From: Actinomadura sp. CNU-125
Lineage (GTDB): Bacteria > Actinomycetota > Actinomycetes > Streptosporangiales > Streptosporangiaceae
DNA: 58,963 nucleotides
Assembly: GCF_001942465.1 (NCBI RefSeq)
Contig: NZ_MKJY01000221.1
Coordinates: 1 to 58,963 of the forward strand
Direction of reading: 5' to 3'
The position numbers and the translations under genes are program-made. Shown here in pieces: positions 45,517 to 56,271 of this stretch (within the stretch, counting starts at the first letter, position 1; every line of letters begins with the position of its first letter). Below the pieces are notes generated by a model, which saw nothing but the letters and a program-made list of their open reading frames with translations, was not told where the DNA came from and did not search any database.

Positions 45517-46764
45517 ATGGCAAGCACGCCTGTCAACACCGATCTCGGCCCCGCGACCGCCCTCGTCTGCCGCGAATGCGGCGCGTCCCGCGAACTCGGC
45601 CCGTTCTACGCGTGCGAGGAGTGTTTCGGCCCCCTCGAGATCTCCTACGACTTCGGCGGCATCACCCGCGCCGACATCGAGGCCGGGCCCCGCAACATCT
45701 GGCGGTACCGCGGGCTGCTGCCCGTCCCGTCCGACGTCGCGTCCACGCCCAACACCGAGCCCGGCCTGACCCGGCTCGTCCGCGCCGACAACCTCGCCGA
45801 GTCCCTCGGCCTGCAGAAACTGTGGGTGAAGGACGACAGCGGCAACCCGACGCACTCGTTCAAGGACCGCGTCGTCGCCGTCGCGCTCGCCGCCGCCCGC
45901 GAACTGGGCTTCAAGGTGCTCGCCTGCCCGTCCACCGGCAACCTCGCGAACGCCGTCGCCGCCGCCGCGTCCCGCGCCGGGATCCGCTCCGCGGTGTTCG
46001 TCCCGTCGAACCTCGAATCGCAGAAGATCATCACCACCGCCGTCTACGGCGGCACGTTCGTCACGGTCGACGGCAACTACGACGACGTGAACCGGCTCGC
46101 GTCCGAGATCGCCGGCGAGCAGGACGACTGGGCGTTCGTGAACGTCAACGTGCGTCCGTACTACGCCGAGGGCTCCAAGACCCTCGGCTACGAGATCGCC
46201 GAGCAGCTCGGCTGGCGGCTGCCCGACCAGATCGTCGTCCCGATCGCGTCCGGCTCCCAGCTCACCAAGATCGACAAGGCGTTCCAGGAGTTCATCAAGC
46301 TCGGCCTCGTCGAGGACCGCCCCTACAAGGTGTTCGGCGCGCAGGCCGCGGGCTGCTCCCCGGTGTCCGCCGCGTTCAAGGCCGGACACGACGTGGTCCG
46401 CCCGGTCAAGCCCGACACCATCGCCAAGTCGCTCGCCATCGGCAACCCCGCCGACGGCCCGTACGTCCTGGACGTGGCCCGCCGCACCGGCGGCGCCATC
46501 GAGGACGTCACCGACGAGCAGGTCGTCGAGGGCATCCGTCTGCTCGCCCGCACCGAGGGCGTCTTCGGTGAGACCGCGGGCGGCGTCACCGTCGCGACCC
46601 TCCGCAAGCTGGTCGAGGACGGGCGGCTCGACCCGTCCGCCGAGACCGTGATCATCAACTCCGGGGACGGCCTGAAGACCCTCGACGCCGTCGCCCCGGT
46701 GGTCGCGCCGAGCGCGAACATCGCCCCGTCCCTGGAGGCGTTCCGCGCCGCGGGCCTCGTCTGA
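45517..46764 (+). CDS. thrC: Threonine synthase
   Basis: 415 residues. PLP enzyme converting O-phosphohomoserine to threonine. A zinc-ribbon-like N-terminus (VCRECGASRELG, ACEECFG) is followed by the PLP lysine Lys116 in THSFKDRVVAVAL, phosphate loop CPSTGNLANAVAAAA and a C-terminal Ser/Gly region (NSGDGLKTLDAV). This type with the Cys pairs matches the actinobacterial second threonine synthase. A SAM riboswitch sits in its leader, linking it to methionine status. Starts ATG after GGGGAGAAAGG. Confidence 0.95.
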   Translation: MASTPVNTDLGPATALVCRECGASRELGPFYACEECFGPLEISYDFGGITRADIEAGPRNIWRYRGLLPVPSDVASTPNTEPGLTRLVRADNLAESLGLQKLWVKDDSGNPTHSFKDRVVAVALAAARELGFKVLACPSTGNLANAVAAAASRAGIRSAVFVPSNLESQKIITTAVYGGTFVTVDGNYDDVNRLASEIAGEQDDWAFVNVNVRPYYAEGSKTLGYEIAEQLGWRLPDQIVVPIASGSQLTKIDKAFQEFIKLGLVEDRPYKVFGAQAAGCSPVSAAFKAGHDVVRPVKPDTIAKSLAIGNPADGPYVLDVARRTGGAIEDVTDEQVVEGIRLLARTEGVFGETAGGVTVATLRKLVEDGRLDPSAETVIINSGDGLKTLDAVAPVVAPSANIAPSLEAFRAAGLV

Positions 46765-46787
46765 CAACCGATCGAAGGAGCCGAGCA

Positions 46788-47114
46788 ATGAGCAGCGTGT
46801 CCGTGCGGATCCCGACGATCCTGCGCACCTACACCGGCGGCGAGTCGGAGGTGAAGGCCGAGGGCGAGACCCTGCGCGCCGTCGTCGCCGACCTGGAGGC
46901 GAACCACTCCGGCATCTCCGCCCGCATCCTCGACGACGCCGGCAAGATCCGCCGTTTCGTCAACGTGTACGTGGGCGACGAGGACGTCCGGTTCGCCGAG
47001 GGCCTCGACACCCCGACCCCCGCGGGCACCCAGATCTCGATCATCCCGGCGGTCGCCGGAGGCTGCGCCCCGCCCCCCGCCCGGCGCACGCCCCGTGCGC
47101 GGGCGGAGGTCTAG
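46788..47114 (+). CDS. MoaD/ThiS-family ubiquitin-like sulfur carrier
   Basis: 108 residues. Beta-grasp fold: VRIPTILRTYTGGESEV, FVNVYVGDEDVRF, GTQISIIPAVAGG. The di-Gly that is normally the thiocarboxylated C-terminus is followed by 18 more residues (CAPPPARRTPRARAEV and so on). Either the tail is removed, as with CysO-type carriers processed by a JAB protease, or a base error hides a stop. It is probably co-transcribed with thrC, 23 bases away, and could serve cysteine or methionine sulfur transfer (inference). Confidence 0.85.
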   Translation: MSSVSVRIPTILRTYTGGESEVKAEGETLRAVVADLEANHSGISARILDDAGKIRRFVNVYVGDEDVRFAEGLDTPTPAGTQISIIPAVAGGCAPPPARRTPRARAEV

Positions 47115-47125
47115 AATCGCCGCCG

Positions 47126-47521
47126 ATGACCCCCGGATCGCGATTGGGCGTGCTCCCGCCCGCTCTGACCGCGCTGTGCGTCGGCGGCCTGTTCCTCATG
47201 ACCCACCTGGAGGGTCGTGCGGACGCCGCCCGCGATCGCGCGTGCGCGCTCGACCGCTCGTCCGTGCACTGGAGCCACGGCTACGACGCCTGGCTGCCCC
47301 TGACGACCGTCGCCGCGGGCATCGCGGCCGTCGTCTTCGCGGTCGCCGTTCTCCTCGTCCACCGCGAGGGCGATCGAAGCCGGTTCCGCGCGCTTTCCGT
47401 GGCCGCGATCCCGATCGTACTGATCGCCCTGTTCCCCGCGGCCCTCGCCGTCGAGGCGTACTACAGCTTCCCGGGCCCCGACGTCTCGACCGTCGGCACC
47501 CACCCGTGCGGGTCGGGCTGA
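47126..47521 (+). CDS. Small membrane protein, unknown
   Basis: 131 residues, three hydrophobic segments (VLPPALTALCVGGLFLM, VAAGIAAVVFAVAVLLV, AIPIVLIALFPAALAV) and a Cys in the first loop (DRACALDRS) and at the C-terminus (THPCGSG) that could pair. 11 bases after the MoaD-like gene, so likely the same operon. Family not recognised. Confidence 0.65.
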   Translation: MTPGSRLGVLPPALTALCVGGLFLMTHLEGRADAARDRACALDRSSVHWSHGYDAWLPLTTVAAGIAAVVFAVAVLLVHREGDRSRFRALSVAAIPIVLIALFPAALAVEAYYSFPGPDVSTVGTHPCGSG

Positions 47522-47772
47522 GCCCTCCGCCCGGCGCGCGCCCGGGACGGCAATCCGACCATTGTCGGCAAGTTGCCCAGCCGAAATCGGCATTAATCGC
47601 GTAATCATTTTACGTGCCGTAGATGATCTACCGCGGGTCCATGCTTTACCGTCATTGTAGTCCGCTGCCGTGATCTTGGTGCGCGATGTCTGGAAGCTTA
47701 AGTCTTTCCTCTGGAAGGGTGATCGTTAGGCGGCTCATTAGGGGGCGCCGATCACGACAAGAGAGGAATGGT

Positions 47773-49044
47773 ATGAATCGCATTGCTCGTGCGGTGGTGG
47801 TCTCCGGGATCGCCATGGGGGCATCTGTCCTCGCGGCTCCGGCGGCTATGGCCGACATCAACTTCTTCGTAGTGGAGAAGGGCAACGTCGGCCACAACGG
47901 CCCCGTCTACATCGTCGAAGAGGGCCCGGGCGACCTCTCGTACAGCAACGTCACCGGCTCGCCCAAGGCGTCGCCGAAGGTCGGGAACGAAGCCGTGAAG
48001 ACCGGGGACTTCAAGACGTCCCTCCACGGCAAGGGCAACACGGCCGTCAACGAGGTCGAGGGCTCCGAGCAGGACCAGGGCGAGAAGGACTCGGGCAAGG
48101 CCGAGTCCGCCCAGGCGGAGGCCAAGGGGACGGACGCCAAGGCGGCCGAGGGCAAGGCGGCCGAGGCCGAGGCGGCGGAGGCCAAGCCCGCGGAGGCGAA
48201 GCCTGCGGAGGCCCAGCAGGCCGAGGCCAAGCCGGCGGAGGCCGAGCAGGCCGAGGCCAAGCCGGTCGAGGCTCAGCAGGCCGAAGCCAAGCCGGCGGAG
48301 GCTCAGCCGGTCGAGGCCGCACAGGCCGAGGCGAAGCCCGTCGAGGCCCAGCCGGCCGAGGCCCAGGAGGCCAAGCCGGTCGAGGCTCAGCGGTCGAGGC
48401 CGAGCAGGCCGAGGCGAAGCCGGTCGAGGCCGCGCAGGCGGAGGCCAAGCCGGCCGAAGCCAAGCCGGTCGAGGCGGTCGAGGCCGAGCAGGCCGAGGCG
48501 GCCGAGGGCCAGAGGCCAAGCCGGTCGAGGCTCAGCGACCGAGGCCAAGCCGGTTGAGGCCGCGCAGGCCGAGGCGAAGCCCGTCGAGGCTCAGCCGACC
48601 GAGGCCAAGCCGGTTGAGGCCGCGCAGGCCGAGGGCCAGGAGACCGAGGCGGCCGAGGGCAAGCAGGTCGAGGCGCTGCAGGCCGAGGGCCAGCCGACCG
48701 AGGCCAAGCCGGTCGCAGCTCAGCCGGCCGAGGGCAAGGCGGCCGAGGGCCAGGAGGCCGGCGCGCGTGAGGCGCAGCGGCAGCACGGTCACGACAAGGG
48801 GAAGCAGCCGAAGAACGTCTACGCGGTGAAGCACGCGAACGTCGGCCACAACGGCCCGACCCTGATCGCCGAGTCGGGCCCTGGTGACCTCTCCTACAGC
48901 AACGTCACCGGTTCGCCCAAGGCCAAGCCGGTCGTCGGCAACGAAGCGGTGCAGACCGGGGACGTCAAGACGGCCGTCCGCGGCAAGAACAACACCGCGG
49001 TCGCCGAGGTCGAGGGTGCCGAGCAGGACGCGGGCGAGCAGTAG
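47773..49044 (+). CDS. Secreted two-headed protein with duplicated terminal domains and EAKP-type repeat linker
   Basis: 423 residues. Signal peptide with AxA site (MNRIARAVVVSGIAMGASVL then AAPAAMA). Residues ~36-105 and ~355-423 are copies of one domain: NVGHNGPVYIVEEGPGDLSY with SNVTGSPKASPKVGNEAV, and NVGHNGPTLIAESGPGDLSY with SNVTGSPKAKPVVGNEAV; both end in an NTAVxEVEGxEQD motif. Between them is a ~240-residue acidic/Lys/Ala linker of units such as AEAKPVEAQ. Residues ~206-254 become Arg/Ser/Pro-rich because three single-base losses shift and then restore the frame. Likely extracellular; no enzyme motif. A 14-bp hairpin terminator follows. Confidence 0.75.
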   Translation: MNRIARAVVVSGIAMGASVLAAPAAMADINFFVVEKGNVGHNGPVYIVEEGPGDLSYSNVTGSPKASPKVGNEAVKTGDFKTSLHGKGNTAVNEVEGSEQDQGEKDSGKAESAQAEAKGTDAKAAEGKAAEAEAAEAKPAEAKPAEAQQAEAKPAEAEQAEAKPVEAQQAEAKPAEAQPVEAAQAEAKPVEAQPAEAQEAKPVEAQRSRPSRPRRSRSRPRRRRPSRPKPSRSRRSRPSRPRRPRARGQAGRGSATEAKPVEAAQAEAKPVEAQPTEAKPVEAAQAEGQETEAAEGKQVEALQAEGQPTEAKPVAAQPAEGKAAEGQEAGAREAQRQHGHDKGKQPKNVYAVKHANVGHNGPTLIAESGPGDLSYSNVTGSPKAKPVVGNEAVQTGDVKTAVRGKNNTAVAEVEGAEQDAGEQ

Positions 49045-49161
49045 TCCGCTCCGTTCGACGAGCGTCGGCCGGTACGCCACCCGAAATCAGTGAAGGCGGC
49101 GAGATCCGGACACGCCAGGCGCTCGGGCCGGTGGAACGCGCCGGTCCGCCATGAATACCCG

Positions 49162-49205
49162 ACGGCCGCTCCGGACAACGGTTTACCCCGGTCCGGAGCG
49201 GCCGT
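49162..49205 (+). terminator. Hairpin terminator after the secreted repeat gene
   Basis: 14-bp perfect stem (49162-49175 with 49192-49205), 16-base loop. Confidence 0.75.
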
Positions 49206-49286
49206 TCATCTTTCCCACCGGCGATCGGCCCGATATGTGCGCCGATTCCCGCGCGGCAGTGCGTCCGCCGTGTCTAATATGTGGCA

Positions 49287-49691
49287 ATGACAGATCGCGA
49301 TTTTCCCGACCTGATTCATTTGGCGGACGAGAACGGCAGCAGCCTCGTGCACAGGTTCACCGACCGGCACCCCTCCGGCCTTGAGGGCGAGATCGAAGTC
49401 CGCAGCACGTTCGTGAACGGGCGGACCCGCAGCTTCGTGTTCCCCGAGGACCTCGACGAGTGGGAAGCGGTCCTCGACGACCTCGACCGCGGCGACAACA
49501 CCGCGTGGCGGGAAGACAAGAGGGCGAAAGAGATCTGGCTCGAACTGGACGACAACGACCGGGTGTGCGCGACCGTGGTCGATCACCTGTCGTCCCTCGT
49601 CGCGGTGGAACTCACGATCAAGGTGCCCGACGGGTGGCTCGACGACCACTACGACCGCCTGCAGCGGGTTCGCGACGCGATCGGCACGTAG
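49287..49691 (+). CDS. DUF5959-family protein
   Basis: 134 residues, soluble and acidic. The family hallmark DLIHLADENGSSLVHRFTDR is followed by FVFPEDLDEWEAVLDDLDRG and a C-terminal beta-rich part (WLELDDNDRVCATVVD). Common in streptomycetes as a stand-alone protein of unknown role. ATG at 49287; a GTG six bases earlier is in frame. Confidence 0.8.
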   Translation: MTDRDFPDLIHLADENGSSLVHRFTDRHPSGLEGEIEVRSTFVNGRTRSFVFPEDLDEWEAVLDDLDRGDNTAWREDKRAKEIWLELDDNDRVCATVVDHLSSLVAVELTIKVPDGWLDDHYDRLQRVRDAIGT

Positions 49692-49829
49692 CGTCCGGTC
49701 GACCCCGGACGGCCCCGGACCTGCGAGCATGCGTTCCAGCACGCCGTGACCGGGGCGCCCGCTCCGCGACACCGTCCGCCGGAAGCAACCGATGTAAAGT
49801 CGGACTCCGACCCGCGAGGGGGGCCGACG

Positions 49830-50171
49830 ATGGCCGAGACGGATTACTGGCTCGAACTGGAGTACCGGGTCTGCCGGGAACTTCGGGGCTTCGCGGACGA
49901 CCGGATCCGCTCCCTCTGGTGCGACGGCTTCATCCCGGAGGAGACCGACGTCCGAGCCCCGGACGCCTGCGTCCGGGGACGCGCGTGGATCGGCGATGAC
50001 AGCGGTTCGCAGGAGCAGTGGACGTTCACGCTCCTCGTCGGCGACTCCAGATCCGAAGACGAGATCGACTGGTCGTCCCTGTTGCCCGCCGACGACACGA
50101 CCGGCTGGCTCGTTCCGGACCCGGCGGCCAAGAAGCTGACCATGGACCCGCTCTCGGCCACCCCGGAGTAA
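49830..50171 (+). CDS. Small hypothetical protein
   Basis: 113 residues. Acidic, with several tryptophans (DYWLELEYRV, SLWCDGFIP, EQWTFTLLV, IDWSSLLP, GWLVPDPAAKKLTM). Looks like a compact alpha/beta domain. Unknown family; common context with DUF5959 cannot be judged here. AGGGGGG precedes the start. Confidence 0.65.
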   Translation: MAETDYWLELEYRVCRELRGFADDRIRSLWCDGFIPEETDVRAPDACVRGRAWIGDDSGSQEQWTFTLLVGDSRSEDEIDWSSLLPADDTTGWLVPDPAAKKLTMDPLSATPE

Positions 50172-50192
50172 AACCGCGTCGACCGCCCTGCA

Positions 50193-51155
50193 TCAAGCGG
50201 CCGTGCCGACCCAGCGGCGATAGGCGTCCATGTCGACGTTCCCGCCGCACACGATGGTGACCACGTGCCGTCCGGCGAAGCGGTCGCGGTCTTCGAGCAT
50301 CGCCGCGACGCCGAGCGCGGCCGACGGTTCGACGACGAGCCCGGCGTGGTCGAAGAGCATCCGCATACCGGCGATGATCGACGCCTCCCGGACCAGCACG
50401 GCGTCGTCGGCGACCAGGAGCAGGTCGTCCAGGACGGCCGGGATGGGACGCCGCCCGGCGACGCCGTCGGCGATCGTGTCGGCGGAGTCGGTGGTGACGA
50501 CGCGCCGCCGGTGCCACGAACGCGTCATCGCCGGCGCGCCCAGCGGCTGGACGCAGATCACTTCGGCTCCGGGCGCCAGGGCCTTCACCACATGGCCCAC
50601 GCCGGTGGCCATCGCCCCGCCGCCGAGAGCGATCAGCACGGCGTCGAACGGGGTGTTCACCAGCTCCAGGCCGATGGTCGCCGCGCCCTCGCACGTCTCG
50701 ATGTCCAGGCTGTCCTCGACCAGCCGGACGCCGTCGTGCCGCGCGATGGCCGCCGCCCGCTCGCGTGCCGCCTCGAAGTCGCCGTCCACCAGCACCAGCC
50801 GGGCGTCCAGCGCGCGGATGCGGTCGAGCTTGGTCGCGGGCGCGAAGCGGGACGCCACGACGGTGACGTCGAGCCCCCGGCGGCGTCCGGACCAGGCGAG
50901 GGCCTGGCCGAGGTTGCCCGCGCTGGCGCACACCACGGCGGACGGACCGTGCTCGGCGAGCCGTCCGGCGATGACCTCGGTGCCGCGACCCTTGAAGCTG
51001 CGGACCGGGTTGGCGGTTTCGAGCTTGATGCTCACCGCGCACCCGAGGTTGGGCTCCAGCGTTTCGCACCGGTACAGCGGAGTATCGAGGAAAACCGGGT
51101 CGATCACCCAGCGGGCCGCCCGTATCCGGGCGGTGTCGAGGCGCGTCTCCTGCAC
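50193..51155 (-). CDS. Threonine/serine dehydratase-like PLP enzyme
   Basis: 320 residues, fold-type II PLP enzyme. PLP lysine Lys55 in NPVRSFKGRG, phosphate-binding or substrate loop ASAGNLGQALAW, glycine-rich loop ALGGGAMATGVG, and a Ser/Cys/Gly near the end (VCGGNVDMD) that contacts the pyridine. Length matches single-domain threonine ammonia-lyases or serine racemases without the ACT domain, so it may not be feedback-regulated. GTG start. Could also be a diaminopropionate-type lyase. Confidence 0.85.
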   Translation of the reverse strand: MQETRLDTARIRAARWVIDPVFLDTPLYRCETLEPNLGCAVSIKLETANPVRSFKGRGTEVIAGRLAEHGPSAVVCASAGNLGQALAWSGRRRGLDVTVVASRFAPATKLDRIRALDARLVLVDGDFEAARERAAAIARHDGVRLVEDSLDIETCEGAATIGLELVNTPFDAVLIALGGGAMATGVGHVVKALAPGAEVICVQPLGAPAMTRSWHRRRVVTTDSADTIADGVAGRRPIPAVLDDLLLVADDAVLVREASIIAGMRMLFDHAGLVVEPSAALGVAAMLEDRDRFAGRHVVTIVCGGNVDMDAYRRWVGTAA

Positions 51156-51274
51156 GACATTGCAGCGTAGCGTCGACCGCCGACCGGCCCCGTTCCGTCC
51201 GTTCCGTGACGGTTCCGCGACTCCGGTCTGGAAGCCTGTCGATCCGATGGGCGGTGTTCGATCGAGGGGCAGGC

Positions 51275-51763
51275 GTGGCCTACAGACTCGTGTTCTTCTG
51301 CAAGGGGGCGGAGGAAGATAGCGCAGCGGGAGCCATGGACCGTGTGCTCGACACCCTGCTGGAGACCGGGCCGCCGTTGCTCGGCGAGTACCGGGGGCCT
51401 CCTGAGCCTCGACCGGGCGAGCGGCTGGAACCCGACATCGATGCCGTCCATAGCTTCAGGCTGGTCACCGGGACCGAACAGGAGGGCCCGACCCCCGACT
51501 ACCTCTTGCTTGAAATCCGTGCCGGTGTGCGGTTCATCGCTGAAGACGTGATCGCGGCGGACCCCGATGACGACCACGGCGTGTGGGGCAGCGAACTCAT
51601 GGCCATCGTCACTCTGACTGGTGCCCGTCCGGATTGGCCGCTGGTGGATCGCATATGGACGGTGCTGGAAAGCCTCTGGTCAGCGGTGCTATGGGACGAG
51701 ACGTCGGGCTTCGCGGTCGCGGCCGAGACCCGCAGACCGCTTCGAGGCGACATCTCACCCTGA
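51275..51763 (+). CDS. Hypothetical protein
   Basis: 162 residues. Begins VAYRLVFFCKGAEEDSAAGA and contains DYLLLEIRAGVRFIAEDVIA and WGSELMAIVTLTGARPDW, an alpha/beta pattern with no membrane segment. Unknown family. GTG at 51275 follows GAGGGGCAG and is preferred to a start 69 bases upstream. Its end is 164 bases before the first CIRCE. Confidence 0.6.
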   Translation: MAYRLVFFCKGAEEDSAAGAMDRVLDTLLETGPPLLGEYRGPPEPRPGERLEPDIDAVHSFRLVTGTEQEGPTPDYLLLEIRAGVRFIAEDVIAADPDDDHGVWGSELMAIVTLTGARPDWPLVDRIWTVLESLWSAVLWDETSGFAVAAETRRPLRGDISP

Positions 51764-51926
51764 GGCGGGCCGACGGACACCGCATCGACCACGGAAACCG
51801 CCGACGTACGGCCGTGCACAGCGGGTCACAGCGGCACATTCCGGACGGTCCATCGGGGGACTCCGGGCCTGGTCAGGGTGGGGCTGGGGAGGTAGAAGAA
51901 CCTTCCCTCGGCGAGGGTGCGCGTTG

Positions 51927-51953
51927 CTTGCACTCGACAGGGTAGAGTGCTAA
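51927..51953. promoter_or_regulatory. CIRCE operator 1 (HrcA site)
   Basis: CTTGCACTC, 9-base spacer, GAGTGCTAA; the right half is a perfect consensus, the left half has two departures. Confidence 0.9.
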
Positions 51954-51960
51954 AAAACGG

Positions 51961-51987
51961 TTGGCACTCCACTGTGGAGAGTGACAG
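51961..51987. promoter_or_regulatory. CIRCE operator 2 (degenerate)
   Basis: TTGGCACTC, 9-base spacer, GAGTGACAG; 7 bases after the first operator. The core CACTC-N9-GAGTG is kept. Confidence 0.7.
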
Positions 51988-52088
51988 CTTCACAGTCTGG
52001 GTCGGGGCGATGAGACCTCGGGATCGGCGGCGGAATGGCAGTCGTCGGCCGGGGTCGTCCGTCGCGGGCGTCGGCTCGATCCGTCTAA

Positions 52089-53747
<1,659 letters not shown>

Positions 53748-53786
53748 GCGAGTTCAAGCCTGCCCATATCGGGTGAACGGCTGCAG

Positions 53787-53818
53787 AAGGGGGCGGTCCC
53801 GCGGGACCGCCCCCTTTC
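53787..53818 (+). terminator. groEL terminator
   Basis: 14-bp arms (53787-53800 and 53803-53816) with a minimal loop, so the last pairs must open, followed by TTTC. Confidence 0.88.
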
Positions 53819-53897
53819 GCATGTCCGAAAAACGAGTGAACCGATCTTCGAGAATGTGCGTCCGATCCCCGCATCCACCGTCGTCGGAAGGATCAGG

Positions 53898-56089
53898 ATG
53901 AGCGACGCGCTGCCCCTGCTGCTGGTCGACCCGCCCTGGGAAAGGGACGCCCGCGCGTACCGCGAGGCGACCAAGGCCGCGGCGAAGGACGTCACGCTCG
54001 TCCCGGGTCTGGAGGCGCCCTCGGACCGGAGCCTCGTGTGGGCGGAGGGCGAGCGGGAGGAATGGCTGAAGCTGTGCGACAGGCCGTCCTATCTCGGTGA
54101 CAAAGAGAAGGCGATCCTGGAGAAGGAAGGGTGGGAGGGTCTCGTCCGCGCCTACCAGGACGGCGCAGTCACCTACACGCCGAACCAGACGCACATGTTC
54201 GAGCGCGCTCCCGAGGAGCTCGTCCGTCCGCTGCTGGCGGACTGGAGCACCAACCCCAAGGGCGGCTGGGGCCCCAGGGGGGACGATCTCAAGGCGCTGC
54301 TCGCCCGCTTCGAACTCGACGTCCACCACATCGTGTTCCCGCACGCCAAGGTCGACCGCGCCCGGGGCGCCCGGGCCCTGCTGCCGGTGCTCGACCTGGA
54401 GACGGCCGTGCTGATGGCCCACTGGTTCTCCCAGGGGTCCGGCCACCGCATCGCCGTCGAGTGGCTCACCGGTCACGGCGCCGACGCGGTGCCGTTCCTG
54501 GTGCCGGACGCGCTGGCCAAGGCGCGGGTCCCGCGTGACAAGGCCCGGGCGGCGCTGGCCCACATCGCCTCCCGGCACGGAGTCCCGGCCGTGGTGGACG
54601 CCGCCCGCCGGTACGGCGACGACGCGGCCGCGGCCGTCGAGCAGTTCCTCACCGAGAAGGACGGCCCGAAGGCGGAGCCGCCCGCCAAGGCCGTCAAGCC
54701 TCCGAAGGTCACCTGGCTGAACCGGACCGAACTGCCCGAGGTCCGCCTGCTGGACGGACGGGTGCTGCCGCCGGCGGCGATCGAGAACCTCATCGGCGCC
54801 CTCACCTTCACGAGCCTCCCGTGGAACGCGACCTGCGGCCGCACCCCGAGCTCGGCGAGGTCCTGGACCGGTGCGACCGCGCGTCGCTGTCCGCCTTCGG
54901 CCGGGCGGTCTTCGAGTGCTGGATCGCCGCACGCACGCCGTCCCGCAGCGGCTGGGTGCTCGACCAGCTCGGCCTGCTGGCCGACGACGACGCCGCCCGG
55001 CGGCTCGGCGCCCTGCTGCTCAAGTGGCCGGGGTCGGGCACCGACAAGCACGCCGTGCAGGTGCTGCGGGTGATCGGCACCGACACCGCGCTGACCTGGC
55101 TGCACCGCATCTCCGAGAAGGCGTCCGCGCCCGGCCGCCGCCAGACGGCCGAGAACTGCCTGGCCATGGTGGCGAGGGCGCGCGGCCTGTCCGCGGACGA
55201 ACTCGCCGACCGGCTCGTCCCCGGCTTCGGCCTCGACGACGCCGGGACGCTCGTCCTGGACTACGGTCCGCGCCGCTTCACGGTCGGGTTCGACGAGACG
55301 CTGACGCCGTTCGTGATCGACGAGGCGGGCAAGCACCGCAAGACCCTCCCGAAGCCGGGCGCGAAGGACGACGCCGACCTCGCGCCCGCCGCGTACGCGC
55401 GTTTCGCCGCGCTGAAGAAGGACGTGCGGGGCGTCGCGGGCGACCAGATCCGGCGCCTCGAACGGGCGATGGTGACCGGACGCCGGTGGAGCGCCGCCGA
55501 GTTCGAGCGGTACTTCGTCGAGCACCCGCTGCTGCGGCACATCGCCCGCCGGCTCGTCTGGACGACCGGCGACACCGCGTTCCGCATCGCCGAGGACCGG
55601 ACGTTCGCCGACGTCGACGACGCGCCGGTGCGGCTCCCGGACGAGGCCCGGATCGGCATCCCGCACCCGCTGGAACTCGGCGACGCGAACACCGCCTGGG
55701 CCGAACTCTTCGCCGACTACGAGATCACCCAGCCGTTCCCCCAGCTCGGACGGCCCGTGGACGCGCTCACCGGCGCCGAGCGGCGCACCGGGCGGCTGGA
55801 GCGGTTCGAGGGCGGCACCGTCCCGGTCGGCGCGGTGCTGGGCCTGCACCGGCGGGGGTGGGAGCGCGGCCCGGTCGAGGACGGCGGCGTCTACCACTCG
55901 ATCGTCCGGCGCTTCCCGGGCGACGCCCCCGACCTCGTGGTCGAACTCGTGCCCGGCGTCGCGGTCACCGCCGTCGACGCCCTCCCCGAGCAGACGCTCC
56001 GCGAGGTCGGCTTCGCCGAGCCGCCGGGCGAGACGCTGGACGCCGTCGCCGCGTCCGAAGCTCTGGCCGACCTTTCCGGCTTGGGATGA
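53898..56089 (+). CDS. DUF4132 protein (one apparent frameshift)
   Basis: About 730 residues. N-terminal ~300 residues are Arg/Ala/Glu-rich helices that look like HEAT-like repeats (LPVLDLETAVLMAHWFSQ, AALAHIASRHGVPAVVDAAR). The C-terminal DUF4132 domain is visible as FTVGFDETLTPFVID, GDQIRRLERAMVTGRRWSAAE and LGLHRRGWERGPVEDGGVY. The frame shifts near 54820, between ALTFTSLPWN and ERDLRPHPELGEVLD. Homologues occur in many bacteria, sometimes with MolR-like repeats, with no established reaction. ATG follows AGGATCAGG. Confidence 0.85.
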
Positions 56090-56271
56090 CGCCCCGGATC
56101 CCGCACCGCCGGAAGGGGGTTCCGGCCGGACCCGAGCATGAAATGTAAGCCGTCCGGGTCCTTCCCCTTCCCGCCCGAACCCGGCAGGATTCGCGCTTGG
56201 ACGGCGCGAGCCGCGCCGCAACGTCCACTGGATGCGGCCCACGGCCGCGGGTCGGGAAGGCGGGAGGACAC

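Noticed and set aside
48385..48540. Programmed frameshifting in the secreted protein
   Set aside because: No slippery site or pseudoknot is evident, and three losses in the DNA itself restore the frame without recoding.
47900..48760. A CRISPR-like array in the repeat region
   Set aside because: Repeats are short, degenerate and in coding frame with no unique spacers and no cas genes.
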